Positions 1-5,289 of a stretch of 5,808 bases of DNA are shown here, in pieces; positions within the stretch are counted from its first letter, which is position 1; each line of letters starts with the position of its first letter. The DNA is taken from the NCBI GenBank assembly GCA_007123395.1, contig SKLD01000223.1, forward strand, positions 1 to 5,808, in the 5' to 3' direction. The position numbers were made by a program, and so were the translations under genes. The notes beneath the pieces are model-generated. The model made no database searches. It was not told the DNA's origin and worked only from the letters and a program-made list of their open reading frames with translations. This DNA comes from Opitutales bacterium (lineage in GTDB: Bacteria; Verrucomicrobiota; Verrucomicrobiia; Opitutales; Oceanipulchritudinaceae).

Positions 1-1236
1 ACGGTCGTCGTTGATGTGCAGTTGGCAGAGGACGGCACGCGGGCCGACGGGCTCGCCGCGCTTGCGCAGGTCGGAGACACCCACCGCAGGGTCGATGGAA
101 TCGCCGTCGCGCCGTCGCCCGGCACCGAGGATCATCGCGGCGCGTGCGATCTTGCGGGCGTCGACATCGAGGATGAAGCCATCGGCGTCCGCCGGGGCAT
201 GCACGGGGAGGACGGTGCGGGCGTGCGGAAGGCCTTGCGCGCCACGCTGCAGCGCTTCGGGCTTGCCCCCCTGCGCCGCTATGAAACGGTCGAACCGTTC
301 GCGCGCGCGTCCGGAGTCAAGCGCCTCCTGCAAGATACTCCGCCGCTCCTCCTCCGTATCTCCGATCATGGCGGCGGCAAGCATTTCGACGCCGAGCGCC
401 ATCGTTACCTCCATGAGGTCGGAGGGACCCTTGCCCTCGAGGCAGTCAACGGTCTCTGCTATCTCGAGGGCATTGCCGACGGAACGCCCGAGCGGGTCGT
501 TCATGTCGGTCAACAGGGCCGTCGCGGGCACGCCCATGCCCGCGCTGATATCGACGAGCGCCTGCCCGAGCGCGCGTGCGTCATCCGCGGCTTCCATGAA
601 GGCACCGCGTCCGAATTTTACATCAAGGACGAGCGAGTCGATGCCCTCGGCGAGTTTCTTGGAAAGGATGCTCGCGCAGATCAGCGGCAGGCTCTCCACC
701 GTGGCGGTCGCGTCGCGCAGGGCGTAGAGAATCTTGTCGGCGGGGGCGACGGCGCGGCTCTGCCCGATGATGGCGAGGCCCTCGCGCTCCACCTGGCGGG
801 CGAATGCCTCCGCCGTCAGCTCCACGGAAAATCCGGGAACGGCCTCCAGCTTGTCGAGCGTCCCGCCCGTGTGGCCGAGGCCGCGCCCGCTGATCATCGG
901 CACGGGCACGCCCGCGGCCGCCACAAGCGGCGCGAGAACGAGTGACACCTTGTCACCCACCCCGCCGGTCGAATGCTTGTCCACCTTGCGCCCGGGAATC
1001 GCGCTCAAGTCAAGGACTTCGCCGGATCGCAGCATCGCCTCCGTCAGCGCAACCGTTTCGGCGCGGTTCATGCCGCGGATGAACATGGCCATGAGCATGG
1101 CCGCCGCTTGTGCGTCGGAGACCCCGCCCTCCACCACGGCATGGACGAAGGCACGGATTTCCTCCGCCGCCAGTTCCCCGCCGTCACGTTTTTTGCGTAT
1201 CCAGTCCTGCGCCGTCATGCGGCGAAGATGGATCAT
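1..1236 (-). CDS. deoA: Thymidine phosphorylase (pyrimidine-nucleoside phosphorylase family), C-terminus cut by window edge
   Basis: This enzyme family performs reversible phosphorolysis of thymidine/deoxyuridine to the base plus deoxyribose-1-phosphate in cytosolic pyrimidine salvage. The minus strand is open from the ATG at 1236 to base 1 without a stop: 412 codons, against about 440 for E. coli DeoA, so roughly 30 residues lie outside. The KKRDG segment (15-19) matches the helical N-terminus. The phosphate-binding segment KHSTGGVGD is at 87-95, and the family signature SGRGLGHTGGTLDKLE at 116-131. YALRD (171-175) and the ASILSKK region (188-194) hold base-contacting residues. By alignment to E. 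coli numbering (offset +3), H88, S98, S116, T126, R174, S189 and K193 are all the expected residues. PAVGVSDLRKRG begins the C-terminal domain near 383. A second in-frame ATG at 1218 (Met7) would also fit the family's N-terminus; neither has a Shine-Dalgarno. A broad-specificity pyrimidine phosphorylase (Pdp) cannot be excluded. The gene is about 400 bases downstream of the thioredoxin gene and probably has its own promoter. Confidence 0.93.
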   Translation of the reverse strand, partial: MIHLRRMTAQDWIRKKRDGGELAAEEIRAFVHAVVEGGVSDAQAAAMLMAMFIRGMNRAETVALTEAMLRSGEVLDLSAIPGRKVDKHSTGGVGDKVSLVLAPLVAAAGVPVPMISGRGLGHTGGTLDKLEAVPGFSVELTAEAFARQVEREGLAIIGQSRAVAPADKILYALRDATATVESLPLICASILSKKLAEGIDSLVLDVKFGRGAFMEAADDARALGQALVDISAGMGVPATALLTDMNDPLGRSVGNALEIAETVDCLEGKGPSDLMEVTMALGVEMLAAAMIGDTEEERRSILQEALDSGRARERFDRFIAAQGGKPEALQRGAQGLPHARTVLPVHAPADADGFILDVDARKIARAAMILGAGRRRDGDSIDPAVGVSDLRKRGEPVGPRAVLCQLHINDDR

Positions 1237-1265
1237 CGTGCATCGCGAGGACAAGCGCGAAAGAC

Positions 1266-1288
1266 GGGGAGGGCCAAGGAGGGCGGGG
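1266..1288 (+). other. Putative G-quadruplex motif upstream of the canonical thymidine phosphorylase gene
   Basis: Four G-runs (1266-1269, 1271-1273, 1281-1283, 1285-1288) are separated by loops of 1, 7 and 1 bases, which satisfies the standard G3+N1-7 pattern. Further G-runs follow at 1294, 1303, 1316 and 1331. The tract is on the plus strand, the template strand for the minus-strand phosphorylase, and starts 30 bases upstream of its ATG, so it would sit in the promoter or 5' leader. Whether it folds is unknown; a high-GC genome produces such patterns by chance. Confidence 0.35.
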
Positions 1289-1463
1289 ATTTCGGGTGCA
1301 GTGGGGTTGAGAGCTGGGGGATGCGATCGAGGGTCGGAGAATGCGTGCGCTGAAGCAGTTGTGTTCGGCAGGCTTGTCGACCGCTCACGCACCGGGGTTT
1401 GCACGGCTTATCAACCGCACACGGATACGTTCCGAGGAGCGAAGCCACGACATGTCGAAGACC

Positions 1464-1612
1464 ATGTCCGTGCTCCGGTGGCGCCTGCCGCGCATGGGCC
1501 CGGCTCACCAACCGCACACGGACAGGAATGTCCGTGCTCCGGCTTACCTACCGCGCATGGACCCGGCCTACCAACCGCACACGGGCAAGGAATGTCCGCG
1601 CTCCGGTGGCGG
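1464..1612. repeat. Tandem palindromic intergenic repeat, 64-bp period, about 2.3 copies
   Basis: The segment ATGTCCGTGCTCCGG starts at 1464 and 1528 and recurs with one change at 1592, an exact 64-base period. CCGCGCATGGRCCCGGC occurs at 1488 and 1551, and CCAACCGCACACGG at 1508 and 1571, each 63 bases apart; one extra A near 1588 restores the period. Each unit junction is an inverted repeat. The best is CACGGACA (1517-1524), loop GGAA, TGTCCGTG (1529-1536); the next (1580-1600) has one mismatch and a possible G-U pair. A more decayed relative extends left to about 1374, with CAACCGCACACGGA at 1412. The array lies wholly between genes. It resembles REP-type palindromic elements, but the family is not identified. 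Confidence 0.75.
1517..1536. repeat. Perfect 8-bp stem-loop within the repeat unit
   Basis: CACGGACA pairs exactly with TGTCCGTG across the four-base loop GGAA (a GNRA-type loop if transcribed from the plus strand; TTCC on the minus strand). No T-run follows on either strand, so it is not a standard intrinsic terminator. It lies 3' of the minus-strand thioredoxin gene, where such palindromes can stabilise mRNA ends; that role is inferred. Confidence 0.6.
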
Positions 1613-1633
1613 CGCAGGAACCTCCCCTCGCCT

Positions 1634-2113
1634 TCAGGTGGCGGCGAGCAGTTCTTTGAGGTGCTTAACGTAGGCTTCGGCGCCGCCGCGGCGGTAGCCG
1701 GTGCGGGCGACTTCTTTACCTTCGGAATCGAGGATGACGATGGTGGGAAACCCGCGCACGCCGTATTCCTGCGCAAGTTCGCGGTTGCGCTGCATGACCT
1801 CGGCGGGCAGCTCTTTGCCGCGCGGAAAGTCCACTTTGACGAGGATAAGGTTTTCCTCGGCAAATTCCTTGAATGCACTCTTGGAAAAGACTTCGTCCGT
1901 CAGCCGGATGCACCATCCGCACCAGTCGGAGCCGGTAAAGTCGACGAGGACATGCTTTCCGGAGTCTTTCGCGGCCTTTACGGCGGCGTCGAAGTCATCC
2001 TTCCATCCGTCCGGCGCGGCGTGGACGGCGACCGTGAAAGCGGCAAAAACGAAAGCCGCGAGAGCGGCAAAATTACAACGGCTGGGAATACGACTCATTA
2101 GATTGATTTCCAT
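1634..2113 (-). CDS. Exported thioredoxin-family protein (CGWC active site)
   Basis: Predicted envelope thiol-disulfide oxidoreductase of 159 residues. An N-terminal signal sequence has basic residues (R8, R12), a hydrophobic core (about 15-30) and a likely cleavage after the VHA motif at 30-32. The mature part is one thioredoxin domain: GWKDDFDAAVKAAK, strand HVLVDF (54-59), active site WCGWC (64-68), EVF (74-76), and the cis-proline loop GFPT (121-124) followed by IVILD. This arrangement, with GSD before the CxxC and a VDFPR strand (94-98), is typical of small exported thioredoxins common in Verrucomicrobia and Planctomycetes. The CGWC pair suggests a redox-active protein; whether it reduces or oxidises substrates cannot be told. 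The start may be ATG 2113 or ATG 2098 (Met6); neither has a strong ribosome site. It lies after the terminator of the upstream phosphorylase gene, so it probably has its own promoter. Confidence 0.9.
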   Translation of the reverse strand: MEINLMSRIPSRCNFAALAAFVFAAFTVAVHAAPDGWKDDFDAAVKAAKDSGKHVLVDFTGSDWCGWCIRLTDEVFSKSAFKEFAEENLILVKVDFPRGKELPAEVMQRNRELAQEYGVRGFPTIVILDSEGKEVARTGYRRGGAEAYVKHLKELLAAT

Positions 2114-2195
2114 GGGAAGACGGAGAGCCCGGCAACCGGAAAAATTCCCGGAGAATCGGAAAAAAGTCCGTTGTGCCCGCTACACCGCGTGTTCC

Positions 2196-2231
2196 GAAAA
2201 GGGGCGCGGCGGTCGGAATGACCACCGCGCC
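2196..2231 (-). terminator. Intrinsic terminator after the divergent phosphorylase gene
   Basis: On the minus strand, GGCGCGGTGGTC (2231-2220) pairs with GACCGCCGCGCC (2214-2203) over 12 positions with a single G-U wobble and a five-base loop. CCTTTTC follows. It begins 15 bases past the TAG stop at 2247, so it should end transcription before the thioredoxin gene. Confidence 0.8.
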
Positions 2232-2246
2232 CGCGCCGGTAAAATT

Positions 2247-3581
2247 CTACGCCACGCGCTCGACGATGAGTTCGGGCGGGTTGGGGCGCTTGGGCGCCAG
2301 ACGGTAGGCACTGCGCAAGTAGTCAAGGGCGCCTTCCAGCTTCGACTCCTCGTTGTAATGGATCATCATGAGGGGCTCACCCTGCTTTACCTGGGTTCCG
2401 ACCTTCTGGATTTCGGAAACACCCACGGCGGGATCGAGCTTACCCTTCTTGTTCTGGCCGAGAAGCTGCACGCCGCGCGCGATCATTCCGGCGTTGATCG
2501 TATGCACGTAGCCGCGCTTGGGCGCAGGGAGCTTGCGCACATACTTCGCCTTGGGGAACTTCTCCGGATCGTCGAGGACCTCCGTCTTCGCGCCTTGGGC
2601 GGCGACCATTTCCTTGAATTTCTCAAAGGCCGTCCCCTCCTTGAGCGCACGCTGCACGGTCTGTTTGGCGGAGAGCGTGGAGCCCGCCACGCCCGCGAGG
2701 CGCACGATCTCCATGCCGAGCTTGAGGACGAGTTCCTGCAAATCTTCCGTGCCCTCGCCCTTGAGGAGCTTGACGGTTTCCTGGATTTCGAGGCCGGTGC
2801 CCACGGAATCGCCGAGTGGCTGATTGATGTCCGTGACGAGGGCCACGCAGCGGCGCTTCATGGAGCGGCCGACGCGGGTGATTGACCGCGCGAGTTGTTT
2901 GGCCTGCTCGACGTCCTTTATAAACGACCCGTTGCCCCACTTCACATCGACGACGAGCCCCTCCGCCCCCTGCGCGAGCTTGCGGCTGAGAACCGAGGCA
3001 GTGATGAGCGGCAGGCTCGGGACCGTGGCGGTGAGCTGGCGCATCTGGTAAAACACCTCGTCGACGGGGGCGATCTCCTTGCGCTGCTCCGCGATGGTGC
3101 AGCCCACGCTACCGAGCTGGTCGACAAATTTGTCGAGCGTGAGCGACGGGTTGAATCCCGGAATAGCGCTGAGCTTGTCGAGGTTGCTGATGACAAACTC
3201 CTCGTCCACCCCGTTCATGTTGGGCATAACCACCCCGCAGGCGGCGGCCAGCGGCACGAGCACGAGGGACGTCTTGTCGCCCACCCCGCCAGTCGAATAC
3301 TTGTCGATCTTCGGCTTGGTGATTTTGGAGAGATCGACGACATCGCCCGAGAGCATCATCTCCTCGGCGAGGGTCGCGGTCTCCTGCGCGCTCATGTTTT
3401 GGAAGTAGATCGCCATACAGAGCGCCGCGAGCTGGTGCTGCGGCAGCTCCTTGTCCACGATGGAATCTACGATGAACCGGATCTCATCGTGGTTGAACTC
3501 ACCCCCGTCGCGCTTCTTCTCGATCAGGTAGGCGAAGGATGGTTTGACGAACTTTCGTGCGGATACAATGCGTTTTCTCAT
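2247..3581 (-). CDS. Divergent thymidine/pyrimidine phosphorylase paralogue with altered active site
   Basis: The 444-residue protein has full family length and matches thymidine phosphorylases throughout: KKRDG (22-26), KYSTGGVGDKTS (94-105), YQMRQLTATV (178-187), SLPLITASVLSRK (189-201), DVKWGNGSF (212-220), and a C-terminal domain with PAVGVSEIQKVG (384-395). Key residues differ. Aligned without gaps to E. coli DeoA (offset +10), His85 is Y95, Ser113 is N123, Arg115 is V125, Thr123 is N133 and Lys190 is R200, while Lys84, Ser86, Ser95, Arg171 and Ser186 are kept. The glycine-rich signature is replaced by NGVDEEFVISNLDKL (123-137). These positions bind phosphate, the base or catalytic groups in characterised enzymes, so ordinary thymidine phosphorolysis is doubtful; a changed substrate or acceptor is inferred. 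The frame is intact, so this is not simple decay. ATG 3581 fits the family start; the open frame runs on to an ATG at 3686, but that extension looks non-coding. No Shine-Dalgarno. Likely co-transcribed with, or independent of, the thioesterase gene 180 bases upstream. Confidence 0.9.
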   Translation of the reverse strand: MRKRIVSARKFVKPSFAYLIEKKRDGGEFNHDEIRFIVDSIVDKELPQHQLAALCMAIYFQNMSAQETATLAEEMMLSGDVVDLSKITKPKIDKYSTGGVGDKTSLVLVPLAAACGVVMPNMNGVDEEFVISNLDKLSAIPGFNPSLTLDKFVDQLGSVGCTIAEQRKEIAPVDEVFYQMRQLTATVPSLPLITASVLSRKLAQGAEGLVVDVKWGNGSFIKDVEQAKQLARSITRVGRSMKRRCVALVTDINQPLGDSVGTGLEIQETVKLLKGEGTEDLQELVLKLGMEIVRLAGVAGSTLSAKQTVQRALKEGTAFEKFKEMVAAQGAKTEVLDDPEKFPKAKYVRKLPAPKRGYVHTINAGMIARGVQLLGQNKKGKLDPAVGVSEIQKVGTQVKQGEPLMMIHYNEESKLEGALDYLRSAYRLAPKRPNPPELIVERVA

Positions 3582-3701
3582 CACTATAAATGTTGTACAT
3601 GAGCCTTTCCGACTCCGTAAGCCGCTAAGTCCTAGACGATTACAAACCGATTTGTCGAGTGTTTTTTTCTTGCGCCGTCTTCCCATGGGCGTATTGGACG
3701 C

Positions 3702-3731
3702 GTCCCCCCCGGGGACAGCCTCCGCAGAGGC
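3702..3731 (-). other. Two adjacent small hairpins downstream of the thioesterase gene
   Basis: Within the 180-base gap between thioesterase and phosphorylase genes, GCCTC-CGCA-GAGGC (3718-3731) and GTCCCC-CCC-GGGGAC (3702-3716) are neighbouring inverted repeats. On the minus strand no T-run follows, so they are not a standard terminator; they could mark an mRNA end or processing site. The rest of the gap (3582-3701 and 3732-3761) shows no gene and no convincing promoter. Confidence 0.3.
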
Positions 3732-3761
3732 GCGGAAAGCCGACCCGTCCGCGCGCCGATC

Positions 3762-4178
3762 TCAGTCGAATAGCTTCACGAGCTGGCCCGTACGGGTGGG
3801 ACGGCCCCGGGCATCGAGGGAGGCACCGGTGACAAGGGCCTTCAAGACAGGCCGACCGTCCGTCTCGCGGAAGATTCCCTGATGGAAGCGCGCGCGGATG
3901 GGTGACATCCGCTCCACGGAGACTCCCACCCAAAAGGTATCGCCCGCGCGCAGCGGCCACAGGTAGTCGAGTTCGATCCGGGTCACGACCAAGTGTACAC
4001 CCTCGCGCACGAGCGCGGCGAAATCCACCCCGCGGCCGCGCATGAAGACGTGACGCGTGTGCTCGAGGTAGTTTTGGTAGACGGCGTTGTTCACGATGCC
4101 TTCCATGTCGCACTCGTAGTCACGCACTTCGAAGGGCAGACGGAAGGCGAAGGCCTCCGGATCGATCTTCGTTTTCAC
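3762..4178 (-). CDS. Hotdog-fold acyl-CoA thioesterase (YbgC/FadM/4HBT-like)
   Basis: The 138-residue protein has the length and layout of 4-hydroxybenzoyl-CoA thioesterase-type hotdog enzymes, which hydrolyse acyl-CoA (sometimes acyl-ACP) thioesters in the cytosol. VRDYECDMEGIVNN (18-31) contains the expected catalytic Asp (D24, in the D-x-x-G-x-V pattern). It is followed by the central hotdog helix VYQNYLEHTRHVFM (33-46), then strands with VVTRIELDYLWPLRAGD (64-80) and a GIFRETDG turn (101-108). The substrate cannot be assigned. Translation starts at GTG 4178: an in-frame TGA lies four codons upstream with no ATG between, which fixes the start, and there is no Shine-Dalgarno. The gene is transcribed divergently from the DJ-1-like gene across 123 bases and is the first of the minus-strand genes. 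Its link to the downstream phosphorylase is positional only. Confidence 0.88.
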   Translation of the reverse strand: MKTKIDPEAFAFRLPFEVRDYECDMEGIVNNAVYQNYLEHTRHVFMRGRGVDFAALVREGVHLVVTRIELDYLWPLRAGDTFWVGVSVERMSPIRARFHQGIFRETDGRPVLKALVTGASLDARGRPTRTGQLVKLFD

Positions 4179-4264
4179 GGCGGCCAGTCAGTCAGCGCAA
4201 TGCGCGCCGGACAACTCAAATGAAGCCGCTCTCATCTATGAACCCGAAAAATCCGGTCGCTCCG

Positions 4265-4293
4265 TTGGAGTGCCCTGCGAAAACCGGTATGTT
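4265..4293 (+). promoter_or_regulatory. Candidate sigma-70-type promoter for the DJ-1-like gene
   Basis: TTGGAG (4265-4270) and TATGTT (4288-4293) are separated by 17 bases, each matching four of six consensus positions. Transcription would start near 4299-4302, essentially at the ATG, implying a leaderless or nearly leaderless mRNA. That agrees with the lack of a Shine-Dalgarno before 4302. It is a pattern match only. Confidence 0.35.
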
Positions 4294-4301
4294 ACCGTGT
4301 T

Positions 4302-4913
4302 ATGAAAAAAAATATAATCATCACCGTTCTCCTCAGTGTCATTACCACAGCGGTCCTCTCCACGGGCTTGCACGCCGGTTCTCACCACTTGGAAGGAAAA
4401 CGAGTGGCGGTCGTCATCGCCGAAGGCTTCCACGACGGAGAAACCCTCTCGCCAATCATTCACCTGCGTGAATACGGTGTGGAAATCGACATCCTGAGCA
4501 CCGCCAAGGGTCCGATCTCGGCCTACAACAGCAACGTCTCCATTGACATCGACAAGACTCTTGCCGACGTCGAGGCGGAATCCTACCACGCCGTCATTCT
4601 GCCCGGCGGACAGGGACCCGCCAAGCTCCGCGAAAACCACGACGTTCTGCGCTTCATGAAAGCCTTTGCCGCGACCGGCCGCCCCATCGCGGCCATCTGC
4701 CATGGTCCGCAGGTCCTCGCCTCCGCCGGTCTCCTCGAAAACGTCGAGACTACCTGTTTCCCGGGCATCGCTGACGAAATGCGGGACGCGGGCGCACTGC
4801 ATGTCGATCGCGAGGTGAGCGTCGACGGACAGTTCATCACTTCGCGTCTGCCGAAGGACCTGCCCGCCTTCAACAAGGCCATCGTCGACGCCTTGGCGGG
4901 GACCGGTTACTGA
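4302..4913 (+). CDS. Exported DJ-1/PfpI-family protein
   Basis: The 203-residue protein belongs to the DJ-1/PfpI superfamily, whose members are variously described as proteases, glyoxalases, deglycases or stress chaperones. Residues 1-25 form a signal peptide (MKKN, hydrophobic core about 5-20, LHA before the cleavage region), so it should act outside the cytoplasm, unlike most relatives. The mature domain has the first strand KRVAVVIAEGF (33-43), VILPGGQGPAKLR (98-110), the nucleophile elbow AICHGP (131-136) with Cys133-His134, CFPGIADEM (152-160) and the late motif ITSRLPKDLPAF (179-190) seen in YhbO/PfpI-type proteins. The conserved Glu that contacts the cysteine (E18 in human DJ-1, E12 in PH1704) aligns with His44; the next acidic residue, Glu47, is kept. 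ATG 4302 is chosen because it gives the complete signal peptide. It is a single-gene unit closed by the terminator at 4967. Exact activity is unknown. Confidence 0.9.
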   Translation: MKKNIIITVLLSVITTAVLSTGLHAGSHHLEGKRVAVVIAEGFHDGETLSPIIHLREYGVEIDILSTAKGPISAYNSNVSIDIDKTLADVEAESYHAVILPGGQGPAKLRENHDVLRFMKAFAATGRPIAAICHGPQVLASAGLLENVETTCFPGIADEMRDAGALHVDREVSVDGQFITSRLPKDLPAFNKAIVDALAGTGY

Positions 4914-4966
4914 GCAGATCCCCACCCGCCGCCGCATCGGCGCGGAACGAACATTCTCAACTCACG

Positions 4967-4999
4967 GCGCCCCGGAGGATTCCGGGGCGCTCTTTGTTT
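4967..4999 (+). terminator. Strong intrinsic terminator after the DJ-1-like gene
   Basis: GCGCCCCGGA (4967-4976) pairs perfectly over 10 bp with TCCGGGGCGC (4981-4990) around a four-base loop GGAT, followed by TCTTTGTTT. It lies 53 bases after the TGA stop of the DJ-1-like gene. Confidence 0.9.
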
Positions 5000-5046
5000 C
5001 CACGCGGTTGACGCCGGACCAACGGCGGCCAACCTGATTTCCCGCA

Positions 5047-5289
5047 GTGCCCAAAGCGAAAGACATCACCGGCGATCTCTACCGCCTCCACAACCGCAAG
5101 CGGAAGAAGGAGACGGCTCCACACCTTCGGGCGCGTCCGTTCAGCCGCCGCCGTGCGCGCAAGCGGCACGAGGAAGCCGCCGCGCCCACGCGGCGTATGC
5201 GCTTCGAGCCGCTCACCCTCTTTGCGTGGACGGCCACCTTCGCCTTTATCCTCGGCCAGGGCCTGCTTATTTATTGGCTTGCGCAGTAA
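5047..5289 (+). CDS. Small basic protein with one C-terminal membrane span, function unknown
   Basis: I do not recognise this 80-residue protein. The first 50 residues are strongly basic (clusters RKRKK at 17-21 and RRRARKRH at 34-41) and suggest nucleic-acid or phospholipid contact. A single hydrophobic segment, about residues 56-78 (LTLFAWTATFAFILGQGLLIYWL), contains aromatic residues and ends two residues before the C-terminus, predicting a tail-anchored inner-membrane protein with a cytoplasmic basic domain. Start GTG 5047 is the only option: an in-frame TGA at 5035 lies just upstream. No Shine-Dalgarno. Codon third positions are mostly G or C like the neighbours, which supports real coding. 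It begins 48 bases after the terminator of the DJ-1-like gene; a TTGACG at 5008 could be a -35 box, but no good -10 follows. Its last 23 bp overlap the end of trmB on the other strand. Confidence 0.6.
   Translation: MPKAKDITGDLYRLHNRKRKKETAPHLRARPFSRRRARKRHEEAAAPTRRMRFEPLTLFAWTATFAFILGQGLLIYWLAQ

Larger units (their letters stand above)
1237..1633. other. 397-base intergenic region with repeats and G-rich tract, no gene seen
   Basis: The gap lies between the stop of the thioredoxin gene and the start of the canonical phosphorylase, both on the minus strand. Open frames cross it on both strands, but their translations are repetitive or arginine/proline-rich and match no family. The left third (1266-1333) is G-rich on the plus strand; the right two thirds (about 1374-1612) hold palindromic repeat units. 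I found no convincing -35/-10 pair for the downstream gene and no U-tract terminator after the thioredoxin gene. Confidence 0.7.

Noticed and set aside
16..945. Long plus-strand open frame opposite the canonical phosphorylase
   Set aside because: It is a GC-rich antisense shadow; the minus strand encodes a recognisable enzyme with all its motifs over the same bases.
1464..1612. Possible CRISPR array
   Set aside because: The whole 64-bp unit is repeated with no unique spacers, and there are too few copies; no cas genes nearby.
734..2101. 455-codon plus-strand frame crossing phosphorylase, repeat array and thioredoxin gene
   Set aside because: Its translation is low-complexity and repeats the array (AHGPG, PTAHGQ); it is antisense to two real genes and has no family match.
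2110..2123. 14-base sequence CCATGGGAAGACGG also present inverted at 3675-3688
   Set aside because: Flanks do not match, and one such chance match in nearly 6 kb searched on both strands is not surprising.
1701..2885. Plus-strand open frame opposite the thioredoxin and divergent phosphorylase genes
   Set aside because: It runs through an intrinsic terminator and is antisense to two clear genes; no recognisable domain.
3582..3588. TATAGT on the minus strand immediately before the phosphorylase ATG at 3581
   Set aside because: As a -10 box it would start transcription inside the coding region, and no -35 lies at the right spacing.
3641..3668. Plus-strand weak hairpin ACAAA/TTTGT followed by a T-run, a terminator-like pattern
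   Set aside because: Only a 5-bp AT-rich stem, set back from the T-run, and no plus-strand gene ends here.
3582..3686. 35-codon N-terminal extension of the divergent phosphorylase from an ATG at 3686
   Set aside because: The extra residues (a lysine/arginine run, then no motif) have no counterpart in the family, and ATG 3581 already places KKRDG near the usual distance from the start.
4313..4318. Perfect TATAAT just inside the DJ-1-like gene
   Set aside because: It falls within the Lys/Ile codons of the signal peptide; using it would remove the start codon, and no -35 box is suitably placed.
4236..4937. 233-codon minus-strand frame opposite the DJ-1-like gene
   Set aside because: Antisense shadow of a gene with a signal peptide and catalytic motif; it also runs through the divergent promoter region.
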